DNA of 64,000 nucleotides from Paraphysomonas bandaiensis (lineage: Eukaryota; Chrysophyceae). Each line of letters starts with the position of its first letter. Within the stretch, counting starts at the first letter, position 1. Position numbers and translations under genes: made by a program. Positions 1 to 9,904 of this stretch are shown here, one piece after another. Below the pieces are notes generated by a model, which ran no database searches, was not told the origin of the DNA, and saw nothing but the letters and a program-made list of their open reading frames with translations. The stretch covers positions 425,451 to 489,450 of the forward strand of contig CBFFRP010000426.1 in NCBI GenBank assembly GCA_965644295.1, in the 5' to 3' direction.

Positions 1-1
1 A

Positions 2-1384
2 CGTATACGAACATTACTTGAATGTTATCAAAATTTATCAGATCATACTGATGATGTACGTGATTTTGAGTATTACTTACGAACGAAACTTCATTCACTG
101 TACATATGGAATGACTCTTCTGAAGATTCGGTATCTACTGTATGCGATCCTAATTTGTCAGAGTATTTGTCAATGATAAATAGCAGGATTCACAACGAAA
201 CAACGGAAAGCACTGCTGTCCTTAATGAATCATTGCCTTTCCGTCCTGTGCTTGCTAAAGAGTCAAGGAAACCGGAGCACCGAATTCAGTGGAAAGACCA
301 TATTGTCATAGCCTCCAAGGCGAAAGGAGTAGAACATTCTCAGTACGAGGCTTTAATTCAAGGGTTGGGGCTAGGTGGAGACGCTTCAGTGAATATGTGG
401 CGCTGTGGTCTAGCCACGGAATTAGCTGTGACCCCAGTGATCGTATGCTACGGTGATTTCTTTTGTATTTATTCTGTGTATCTTCTTCCCGAGAGCTATC
501 CTGTGATCGTGCAGCTATCGCCCCCTCTATCATATCTCACCCTCGAAGGAAGGTGTTGTATAGCGCGCTGGGGAATCGTGCTCGCAAAATTTGCTTCGGA
601 AACAATAGAAATCTTGAAAGAGCACCTTGACAGGAACTCTAGTCGACGAGGCATGTCGTGTGGGGTCTATATAGCACCGCACTTATTCTTCAAGCCGTTG
701 CATCGCTCGGATGATTGCACTTTAAATGATGGGTCTATCATGAGGACCAATTTGGAATCGTTGATGCTTGCTTATCATCGATTGCATACTGTTGAGAATT
801 CCGGTCGTTATTTTCTGTTCCCACTTGGAGTTATAGCGTACCCCTCTCATGAGTCACGGTGTTATGATTACCCCATACGTAGTGTCATGCATACCTCTAT
901 TCGTAAGTACTTTTTCAACCCTACTAGCCTTGTCCGAAATGGTTGCCCCATTGTAGTATATGAAGAGTTGAGTTCACCATGGTCTAATAAAAAGCCACCG
1001 CCTGAGGTGGTGCAGTCTTACGTAGATAATGTGAGAAAGGCTGTAGAAGTTTTGAATGCAGCTGAAATTTCTCACATGGACCTGAGGCCAGCTAACATTT
1101 TATGGAGAATTGATCCAGAGATTGACACAAATACAGAAGTGGAGATAAAAGTAATCGACCTTGAAGATTCGGTTCCTTTTGGATTCTACATACATTTTGT
1201 CGATGCTTTGCGCGATGACCCACGATACCCTGTCTCTATCAAGGATGAGCGAGAGCACATACCTGCAACCTCTGGTCATAATGATTGGTTTTGTAAGGCT
1301 GTGACTTCGTGGGCGCAGCAATTTGATGTTGATAGCTTCTCAGACTATATGGCTGCGAATTGGGAACGAATGTTCACTACATAA
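2..1384 (+). CDS. Divergent protein-kinase-like protein, 5' end outside the window
   Basis: The reading frame is open from base 2 to the stop at 1,382-1,384 (about 460 codons), so the start lies upstream of the window. Near the C-terminus is a catalytic-loop-like motif HMDLRPANILW (about 1,075-1,105), followed about 20 residues later by VIDLEDS, which sits where the DFG segment of kinases is. Just before the loop a helix ends in NAAEISHMD, as in kinase-fold proteins. I see no convincing glycine-rich loop or VAIK lysine in the visible part. This therefore looks like an atypical or kinase-like fold (FunK1- or aminoglycoside-phosphotransferase-like), and activity is uncertain. No introns are needed. 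It could belong to a repeated, transposon-associated family, because the 3' flank is repeat-rich. Confidence 0.55.
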   Translation, partial: RIRTLLECYQNLSDHTDDVRDFEYYLRTKLHSLYIWNDSSEDSVSTVCDPNLSEYLSMINSRIHNETTESTAVLNESLPFRPVLAKESRKPEHRIQWKDHIVIASKAKGVEHSQYEALIQGLGLGGDASVNMWRCGLATELAVTPVIVCYGDFFCIYSVYLLPESYPVIVQLSPPLSYLTLEGRCCIARWGIVLAKFASETIEILKEHLDRNSSRRGMSCGVYIAPHLFFKPLHRSDDCTLNDGSIMRTNLESLMLAYHRLHTVENSGRYFLFPLGVIAYPSHESRCYDYPIRSVMHTSIRKYFFNPTSLVRNGCPIVVYEELSSPWSNKKPPPEVVQSYVDNVRKAVEVLNAAEISHMDLRPANILWRIDPEIDTNTEVEIKVIDLEDSVPFGFYIHFVDALRDDPRYPVSIKDEREHIPATSGHNDWFCKAVTSWAQQFDVDSFSDYMAANWERMFTT

Positions 1385-2999
1385 GTATTCCGTTTTGGGT
1401 GATCGAAGCTGAAGTGTGTAAGGTTGTTCCAGGTATATTTGATTTTTAGGGGTAGTTAGAGCGTTGATTACTACAGTTATTGGTAACATATCATGTCACC
1501 TTGGTGGGAGAGAAAAAGAGGTGGGGGGAGGATATTGTGAGAAATTGACCTATTCTTAGCTCATCATACTCAGTTGTAATCGTTTCTCAAATGACAATCT
1601 ACTTTCAGCAATAATATGAAATATAACCGAAATATGTCTTGAACAAATCCTACTCGTTTTCTCAGTCTTTGTAATATAATGTTACTGCTATACACCCTGT
1701 AACACAGCAACATTCAACCCACTTGGTGAAGAATTGTGTATATATTTGACATTTGGATGGTGTACACCTAGTTAACTGTGTTAGAATTGGAAATTTCTCT
1801 GAAGTTAACCTCGCTCTAAACTCTACACGAAAAAACTTTGGAAGGAAGTAAATTCAGTTTTTGATGTGTAACTATACAAGATATAGAAGAGACTGGTGAA
1901 CATATTATGATAAATAGATGTTTCTGAGAACATACTATTTTCACCAGATAATGGAACATGTATAATATACATATATTGAAAGTCTTATTGTATTTAGCAA
2001 TATACATGTTGTGAAGTGTTGAGATTAACAATTATAATTCTATCTTGAGAGAAGTACATTGTGTACAACTTACTACATTCGCTCGTTACACCTGTTACAC
2101 ACTATTTACTTACTTCAATTGCAAAATATATATCACATCATACTGCAGAACTCTACACTTCCACTCAATTAGATGTTGTTGAACATGCTAAAACTTATGA
2201 TGAACATTGCTATCGGATACGGAGCCACCGAACCTCATGGTACACAGGTGGACGTATGACTCCGCTGGTATACCTAGTTCTCACCCTACATTCACTACGA
2301 ACTAGGAACTAGGTACGACGAGCTCTCTTAATATTAGATATTAGGTACCTCTGCAATAATTTTTCTCCAAGATTTCGCTCCCTTCATTCAATAAATCCTG
2401 AACCACACGTATTGCCGTTTGTTATATATATATCAGCCATCTGTTGTCGACGGCTCATATGAATTAACGGACCATATAGAGGCATAGAGTAACGGTAGAG
2501 TAACCGAACACTTCTAACAATGTTGGTGAGGAATTATCAGACAGACACATAGAACAATAACTGAAAATCATTAACAAAGAAATTAAATCTATAGAATTCT
2601 AAATATAACGCTAACACCATCAAACTCTAACATCATAAAGGAAAATTCGTATTCAGGTAATGGTCAAGCTAGATGAGAGATCACTTCAAGACTAGTAGTC
2701 CAAGGTTCCTCACAGGTAGAGGGCATGGACTACAACAAAAAACACAACCCAGTAGCCAAGGCTCACTCAAGAGAAGGTATATATGTACCTACCAGTCGGA
2801 CGAGATGTTCCAAACGGGAAGTTTATACAAATCAGCATGACGAAACTGGAACAAAAGTTGCACAAATTATCTGGTAGACTGTGGTTTACCAGATCATTTT
2901 TAGTCAGTCTATAGATGTAAAACTAGTTTTTGTACACAACCGTTCCCATGTAATAATCATACTCTCTTATGGTTTACCAGATTAGTGTCCGGCCCATTT
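1385..2999. other. AT-rich intergenic region with repeat relics
   Basis: No supportable gene. Short open frames here are not conserved-looking. The stretch 1,797-1,830 and especially 2,045-2,175 resembles sequence at 13,560-13,590 and 13,795-13,900 (shared words such as TCAATTGCAA followed by ATATATCA), suggesting an old dispersed repeat. The last few hundred bases lead into the copia relic and may contain degraded copia sequence. Confidence 0.5.
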
Positions 3000-3983
3000 A
3001 ATCGTACAGCGAAGGAGATGGCCCTTGCTATCTTGCTCGATAGTGGCATGCCATCAGTATTTTAGTTCAAAGCAGTCTTGCATGCTGTACATCTGATCAA
3101 CAGGTTACCTACGAAGAAGACAACGAAAGGAAACATCTCACCTGTTGAGTATATTACTGGAACCGCACCAGATGTGAGTGACTTGAAGTCCAAGGATGAA
3201 AAAAGAGGAAGAAACTCGAAAACAGAGAGAATATGCTGATGCATTTCCCTATCAATCTGTTATTGGTGCCCTAATGTATTTGGCAGTGCATACTAGACCA
3301 GACATGGCATATACAGTAAATCTTCTCTCCCGGTTCACCACAAGACCCACGTACGCTGCATGTCAAGCTGCTCTGCATACTTTATTGTATTTAGAAAATA
3401 CAGTTGATCAAGGTATCATATTTCCTAATTTCACAGATGAAGACCCTCTATGTGTGTACTCTGATGCAGATTGGGCCGGAGATCTGGATACATGCAGATC
3501 CACTACAGGGTATATCGTCTACCTGTGGGGTGCTCCAATTGCATGGCAGTCCAGACTGCAGCCAACAGTGGCTACGTCGACTATATGGAAGCTGAATACA
3601 TGGCTTCATATGCTGCAATTCAGGAGATTGTATGGATACGAGGGGTGATGACAGAGCTCGGAATTCATGGATTTGAGCTCAGTAAGAATGCGTCTCCAAC
3701 AATCTTGAATATGGACAGCAAGAGTGCGATTGATCTATAGCTCAGAACCCGGTAAATCATAAACGTTCCAAGCATATTCGGATCAAGTATCATTGGATTC
3801 GAGAGCAAGTGGGAGACTGTATCGTCAGGCTGAATCATGTGCCAACGGCAGAGATGATAGCAGACGTGATGACTATAAAGCCTTGTCCGAGAAGCTGCAC
3901 TATCAGCATGTGCACACTATGGTATCGCACTATAAGTAGACTTGCTCATTACAGTATATTCTGATATGTTCATTGAGTGGGAG
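3000..3983 (+). pseudogene. Ty1/copia retrotransposon pol relic (integrase, RT and RNase H fragments)
   Basis: Conceptual translation shows the end of a copia integrase core (RTAKEMALAILLDSG at about 3,005-3,050, then a stop, then HAVHLINRLPTKK at about 3,080-3,118). It jumps directly to the C-terminal half of reverse transcriptase (FPYQSVIGALMYLAVHTRPD, 3,245-3,304) and to RNase H (DADWAGD at 3,463-3,483, then EAEYMA, a stop in SAIDL, and KRSKHIRIKYHW near 3,760-3,800). The rest of integrase and most of RT are deleted. Several frame changes and stops are needed to follow it, so it is non-functional. A polypurine tract (GAGTGGGAG, 3,975-3,983) follows, as expected at a copia 3' end. Confidence 0.85.
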
Positions 3984-4221
3984 TATTGAACTACAACCAA
4001 CTCCTACGTTCGTACTTGAAGTTCGAACTTAAAGCCAATCGCTAGTAGTTATCCTGTATTCTATGTAACAATGAAATACAGAATATACATGACTACAGTA
4101 TAGGAGTAGCTATTACAAGTATACAAAGAAACTGAAAATATAGTAGCTGTTAGATATAATTTGTAGAACAGAATGTTGATGTTGGTGAATGACGTGGTTC
4201 CTAACTCACAGTGCTACAACA
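3984..4221 (+). repeat. Probable 3' LTR of the copia relic
   Basis: It begins immediately after the purine tract and ends near GTGCTACAACA. About 190 bp of it (4,030-4,221) resemble a separate stretch at 40,555-40,725, which supports it being a dispersed LTR. A matching 5' LTR upstream of 3,000 could not be recognised confidently. Confidence 0.55.
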
Positions 4222-4890
4222 TCATAAACTTACTATATCTCCTATAATATCAATCAGTCAATATTGCACTAACTAAAAGCTTAAATTAATAGTATTACGA
4301 TTCACTAAAATTCACTAACTTGGCTTTTAGTTGTGAATGTCTGGTTATTAGCAATATACATTTAATAGTAATGGTTTCTAGTATAAGCAAGAATACCTGA
4401 TATAATGTATAACCAGTAACCAATATTACATTAATTAAGGTATGAGAGAAACGATGAGGATGCATTGGTGGTGTTGATATTTTTTAATTGGAATCTCTTA
4501 TTGAACCTAATTAATATTTTAGTCACTCCAATATTGGTGTAAAAACCTAGTCCTTTAGTAATTCATATTTTCAGCTTACAATGACTAGGTTGACGGCTAG
4601 AGTATGCTCCCATATTAGAGTAATTTTTTATTTCTGACTAGGTGAATACCTTAAGCTTCTGGTCAACCTAGTCATAGTACACTGAAAATATGAATTATTA
4701 AATTACTAGCCATACAGGGTAAGAATTAGCGACGTAAAGCTTCACCAGCTTCAGGATACAGTGGCGCTCAAAAGAGAAGTATCTATCAGATTACACGATT
4801 AATCCACTATTATGTTCACGACAAGGAATCCACAGGTAATGTCGCAAAGTCTGTGGGATGACGATACAATAACAAAACAATGAAGAAAAA
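4222..4890. other. AT-rich intergenic region containing an inverted-repeat element
   Basis: No gene seen. The interval holds the palindromic element described at 4,557-4,700 and otherwise AT-rich sequence downstream (3') of the U-box/ankyrin gene. Confidence 0.6.
4557..4700. repeat. Inverted-repeat (MITE-like) element, copy 1
   Basis: Left arm 4,557-4,594 reads AATTCATATTTTCAG then AATGACTAGGTTGAC. The right arm, about 4,662-4,700, is its imperfect reverse complement (GTCAACCTAGTCAT, then CTGAAAATATGAATTA). The true ends may extend to about 4,470-4,720. A related sequence with the same words lies at 47,500-47,710, so this is a dispersed non-autonomous family. Confidence 0.65.
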
Positions 4891-7097
4891 TTATCGAAGG
4901 TAAGACATTCCATTGGCACGTCTATATGAATTAATAGCTGCAGATATTTGTTTTTTCAAATCACTATCATCAGTGTTAGCACACTGACATATATCACTCT
5001 TTCTCACGGTTCGAACATTTGCACCACAGCTTAATAAAAGCTTTACAACTTCTAGCCTTCCATAGCGGCACGCAAGTGCAAGCGCAGTGCAGTTCACGCC
5101 ATTCCTAACATCCAAGTGGGATCCAGACTTAACTAAAACATCGACAATATCTAGATGACCATTTTGTGCGGCAGCATGAAGGGCGGTGTTCCCTCCGTCA
5201 CGTCGAGGTCGCGTGTCTTCCAGTTCAGGGGTCAGAACACTGGCAGCTAGTTCTGCAACAGCTCGGCAGCACGATTCATAGCCAAAAGTTTCAGCGTATT
5301 CTTTTGTACCACACACTACAGTAGGACTGTGAAGTGAAGAACGTGGTAAGCGCATTACTGGAGCAGTACTGTCTGGTACTCCGCCGTGGAAATGCCAGTG
5401 GGAAATATTATCCACCAAATCGAGCAACACATTCGATTTACTATTTCCTATTGAAGCATCCAATATATGATCAACAGGATAAGCATGAGATGCTAATTGC
5501 ATAGAATATTCATCTGAGGAAGAGAGAGCAGGGTCATGTTCAGAGGTCACATCCTCTGCTAAGACTTCTTCTATGTGCGCTTCCACACAACTATTATGAA
5601 GTAGCGATTCAGACTGTTCAGAGAATACTTCAAGTCGATTATCAGAAGAACCACTATGATGTTCAGTATTGTACACGGCTACAGCAGGGTCATGTTCAGA
5701 GGTCACATCCTCTGCTAGGACTTCTCCTATGTGCGCTTCCACACAACTATTATGAAGTACCGATTCAGACTGTTCAGAGAATACTTCAAGTCGATTATCA
5801 GAAGAACCACTATGATGTTCAGTATTGTATACAGCTACAGCAGGGTCATGTTCAGAGGTCACATCCTCTGCTAAGACTTCTCCTATGTGCGCTTCCACAC
5901 AACTATTATGAAGTAGCGATTCAGACTGTTCAGAGAATACTTCAAGTCGATTATCAGAAGAACCACTATGATGTTCAGTATTGTATACAGCTACAGCAGG
6001 GTCATGTTCAGGGGTCACATCCTCTGCTAAGACTTCTCCTATGTGCGCTTCCACACAACTATTATGAAGTAGCGATTCAGACTGTTCAGAGAATACTTCA
6101 AGTCGATTATCAGAAGAACCACTATGATGTTCAGTATTGTATACAGCCACAGCAGGGTCATGTTCAGGGGTCATATCCTCTGCTAGGACTCCTTCTATGT
6201 GCGCTTCCACACAACTATTATGAAGTAGCGATTCAGACTGTTCAGAGAATACTTCAAGTCGATTATCAGAAGAATCACTATGATGTTCAGTATTGTATAC
6301 AGCTACAGCAGGGTCATGTTCAGAGGTCACATCCTCTGCTAGGACTTCTCCTATGTGCGCTTCCACACAACTATTATGAAGTAGCGATTCAGACTGTTCA
6401 GAGAATACTTCAAGTCGATTATCAGAAGAACCACTATGATGTTCAGTATTGTATACAGCCACAGCAGGGTCACGTTCAGGGGTCACATCATCTGCTAGGA
6501 CTTCTTCTATATGCGCTTCACAGTGTTTTCGGTGGTTATGTATAAGAATATGTTCATTTGATGGTTGCGTGTAGAATTTTTGTGTGAAGAACTCACCAGG
6601 GGTGATACTCTCTATCCCTGGAGGGGGGCTGCATGATTTCTTCAAATGATTTGACAGTTGTGGCAAAAAGCAGTTCTGGGTAGCTGAGCTGGCCACAATA
6701 CCCTCTGAGCCACTCTTATTTTCTAATACTGATACGTCATCATCGCTATCACTACTCATCATTTCCATAGCATAGGTCATTGGAGGAGGAACAGGTGTAC
6801 ATTTAGCAATATTTAATGAATACTCCTCAATTTCTTTCTGAAGATTAAAATGAAATTCAATTGTCATATCTCGTATACTTTCCCCTGTAAGAGGGTCTAT
6901 ATTAGGGTGTTTACGTAGAGCATCATTGAGTACAGTACACTCATATATATCACCCGTCTCTCTGTATTATATGAATACATTAAACATAGTAGTATATATA
7001 TATATATATACTCATAATACCTTAATATTACAGGAATATTCATGAGTTTAGATGATAGAGCACAGTGATATTGTTGAGGGATAGTACTGGAATACAT
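4891..7097 (-). CDS. U-box / ankyrin-repeat protein with six 52-aa tandem repeats
   Basis: Two exons on the minus strand: 7,097-7,021 and 6,961-4,891, with a 59-nt GT-AG intron (6,962-7,020), giving 715 aa. The spliced N-terminus reads YHCALSSKLMNIPVILRETG and then YE..VLNDALRKHPNIDPLTGESI. This matches the U-box pattern (xCPIs-x-ELMxDPVil-xGxTYE...DPxTgqxl) of ubiquitin E3 ligases, with the usual CPI replaced by CAL. The middle holds six full and one partial near-identical 52-residue acidic repeats (VEAHIGEVLAEDVTSEHDPA and onward; 156-bp period, about 5,540-6,530). The C-terminus has two ankyrin repeats (GNTALHAAAQNGHLDIVDVL; TALALACRYGRLEVVKLLL). Likely an E2-recruiting adaptor with an ankyrin substrate site; ligase activity is inferred. 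Without the first exon the U-box is missed. Confidence 0.8.
5540..6530 (-). repeat. 156-bp tandem repeat array inside the U-box/ankyrin gene
   Basis: About 6.3 copies of a 156-bp unit, differing by only a few substitutions each (for example GTCATGTTCAGAGGTCACAT recurs at 156-bp spacing). The period is a multiple of three and every unit stays in the coding frame, so copy number can change without breaking the protein. Confidence 0.95.
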
Positions 7098-7685
7098 AGT
7101 GATGTAATAATCTATGATATAATTCTGATGATATTATACATACTTAAGTTGAGATGTATGTATGTATGTATGTGCTAATAGAATAGCCAGATAGTGATAT
7201 ATGTAGAAACTCTATCTAAGATATTTTGATGCTATCCACTCGAGTGGTATTTACTCTTTTAACTGATTTATATATATAAGAGTATAAATAACCCGAAGAA
7301 ATGTAAGAGTTGGGAGTTTTTATATACTGAATATACATTATACAGTATCCTAATGATTCCATATTCCAGGTTTTAGGTAATAGGATGGAGAAAATCCTTC
7401 TAGTTTTTCGAAAAACTGTAGATATTATATCAAATATCTCATCCAATGGTAGTCTGATGTACTGTGCTATACATATACAGCAGTATGTGATGGATGGAGT
7501 ATTCATGTGGATGTGGTGTGTACATGCATACACACACTCCTACAGGATGTCGCTATGTTTCATTTTTGTCTCAAGTAGTCTCTATACCAGGCACTGTGGT
7601 AAGGTAAGGTATGACTGTGTATAGTTCAGACAACGTTAGTAATCTCTTACAAACACAATATTAATAGAGTTAGAAAGGGTTGATA
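7098..7685. promoter_or_regulatory. Divergent intergenic region between the U-box gene and SEC66
   Basis: About 590 bp separate two divergent start codons. The region is AT-rich, with a short TATG microsatellite near 7,155-7,172 and several TATA-like stretches. Presumed to hold both promoters; no specific element can be named. Confidence 0.4.
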
Positions 7686-8611
7686 ATGGAAGATAATGGA
7701 TCAACAACAGATTCTGAAACAATTTCAAAGAAAAACAATGAAGATGAGATCATTGCTGTTATATTAGTTTCAACTCTTATCCTCCTTATTATACTTGGAG
7801 TGTATATATGGATTAATCGAAAGAAATATGGATTCGTATCACAGTAAGACCATATACAGATCATATATTTTCTGATAATATCAATTCTCATTGCACAGGG
7901 TGACGAAACAACCTGCTATCGTGCCAAGAGAAAGGGAAATTTACTATAAAGCAAAGGCTGAGATCCCATTAGACGATCCTAATCGAACTGAAGAACTCAA
8001 GAAATTGCTGATGCGTCGTGCGATGTTTACCATCCCTATGGTGTTGTCACTGCAGAATTCGGGAACTTCCGTTCAGCGCCTATACAACCAGGGCATGTTG
8101 ACGGATGACATATATGAAGGTGTGAAGGAAACCAAGGCATTCGTCGACGCAGAGTTTCCTGAAGTCCAAATGGAAGCAGATGAACTTCATGAGGGTTGGG
8201 GAGCCCATATATGGCCTGAGGCAATGAGGTTTCACCAGGTATTTCGATCATTGGCGAATATGTTTTCACCGTGTTTTATATCTGTTGATGCACAGATGTT
8301 GCAACAGCATACGGAAGAAAAGCAGAAGGAGCAATCTACTGAGCGTATGTCTACTGAAAAAAGACAGGTATGGTCTTATCACTTATAAATCTGTCTCAAT
8401 CAGTACATGTGACATGCATACGTAGCAACTCGCTGAGAAGCGGCGCCAGAAGACAAAGCTCTTAAAACGAGAGAACGAAGCAAAGCGAAAAGCAGAAGAA
8501 GCGGAAAAAGCTGCCCGTGAACTCATCGAGGTACTACTTTACTAATTCTAGCAGTTATACTGATCCATCATGTAGGAGGAAAACAAGAAACAGGGGAAAA
8601 AGAATGCGTAA
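7686..8611 (+). CDS. Sec66/Sec71-like subunit of the ER post-translational translocon
   Basis: Five exons: 7,686-7,843, 7,899-8,238, 8,296-8,367, 8,426-8,530 and 8,576-8,611, all GT-AG with 45-58 nt introns and consistent phases, giving 236 aa. Residues 1-24 are acidic and hydrophilic, then there is one membrane segment (about 25-44, IIAVILVSTLILLIILGVYI). A cytosolic domain follows with the Sec66 signature features: RRAMFTIPMVLSLQNSG, VQRLYNQGMLTDDIYEGVKE and ELHEGWGAHIWPEA. The C-terminus is a charged helix rich in Lys/Glu/Ala. In fungi Sec66 joins Sec62/Sec63 at the Sec61 channel for post-translational import. The family assignment rests on this core pattern and the N-terminal anchor. The first coding exon is too short to stand out by itself. 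Confidence 0.8.
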
Positions 8612-9904
8612 TACTATAATTAGATTTATGAACAGAGTATAACCTTAACTTATAGTTATGTAATAACTGTAATTCTCACGTTAGAGCTGATTTGTGGGCA
8701 GGATCTTAATGGTTAGTTACACTGTTGGAGATAGCGATGACGTAATGACTGCAAGTATTCTAGTACAGCTTGTTATTGAATATTGCATTTCACTTTATGA
8801 GGACACGATATATATAAAAGGTCATAATATAAAATCTAAAAGTCTTTCCGGGCTCTTGAATATACTTGATTACTTAGTTACTTAGTCATCATTACTTCTA
8901 TTACAACACTACTGTCGTTACGGCAGATACCTGCACTGCATTCATAATTTCTCATTTCTCCCATTTGGTACACTAACAATTTGGATTGTCTATATTAATA
9001 GTTAATTCTCACTAAGTCAGATCAAAGGCTGTTTAATTCTATTGCTAGTACAACGTTCATTTCTATTCGTACTGCTAATTTTATAAACGCATTCCTGAGA
9101 ATTTACAATGGTTCAACTGCTAGATTTTGGAAATACAAATCATAATGATAAATAACTTTACTGAAAAGAAAATATACAAGAAAGGTGAGAAAAGTAAGGC
9201 TCAGAGTAGAAGCATATGCAAAAATGTTACTTGCAGCGAGTCCGTCAATGCATGTCATCTTAGATACTTTTCTACTACTCATCTGCACTGCAGACATCTG
9301 GTACCATACATATGCTGATATAAAGCAAGAGTACCTTTCTCTGATGCTTCAAAGAATCAGTTGAAGAAAAAACCATTTCAAATTCTATTTAATTTACAAA
9401 AACGATAAGATTTCCATCATTATCTACACTGCTAGTATAATACTGCAGTAGAGATGGCCTGGAAGGGTCTAGGCAACAATAGTCTACATTAGACCATACA
9501 TTCAGTTACAGGAAATAGATCCAAAGTAAATTTGTGTACAATTTCTATCCCTTTCATCTGTCTTTATGTGCATTGCCGCCGATATATGCATTAAGATATT
9601 AAGATATGTGACGATATCTTGATATGATACCATCACATGGCTGTTTACTATAAACCCATACTTTTCGTCGAAATCCTATATTTTTACACTTTTCTGTTCA
9701 CATACTGCTGTATATTGGTAACAATAATAACAGAAAACTTGTTTTTGAGGTCTATAAACTGAGGATATTAAAACTTTATGATCGAAAAATTGGTATTATT
9801 AGCTACAAGTGGTTTATAAGACTATGATAAATACAAGTGTAGCTACTGCTCTCATATCTATATATACATACATACATACATTCAATGGACTATTGAGAGA
9901 CATC
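8612..9904. other. Intergenic, no gene seen
   Basis: AT-rich sequence without a supportable reading frame or recognisable repeat. The small open frames at 8,694-8,885 and 9,103-9,318 lack any coding character. The last few hundred bases presumably include the promoter of the IQ/C2/PH gene. Confidence 0.5.

Noticed and set aside
7385-7624. 79-codon frame in the U-box/SEC66 promoter region
   Set aside because: No coding character; overlaps an opposite-strand frame of similar quality in AT-rich DNA.
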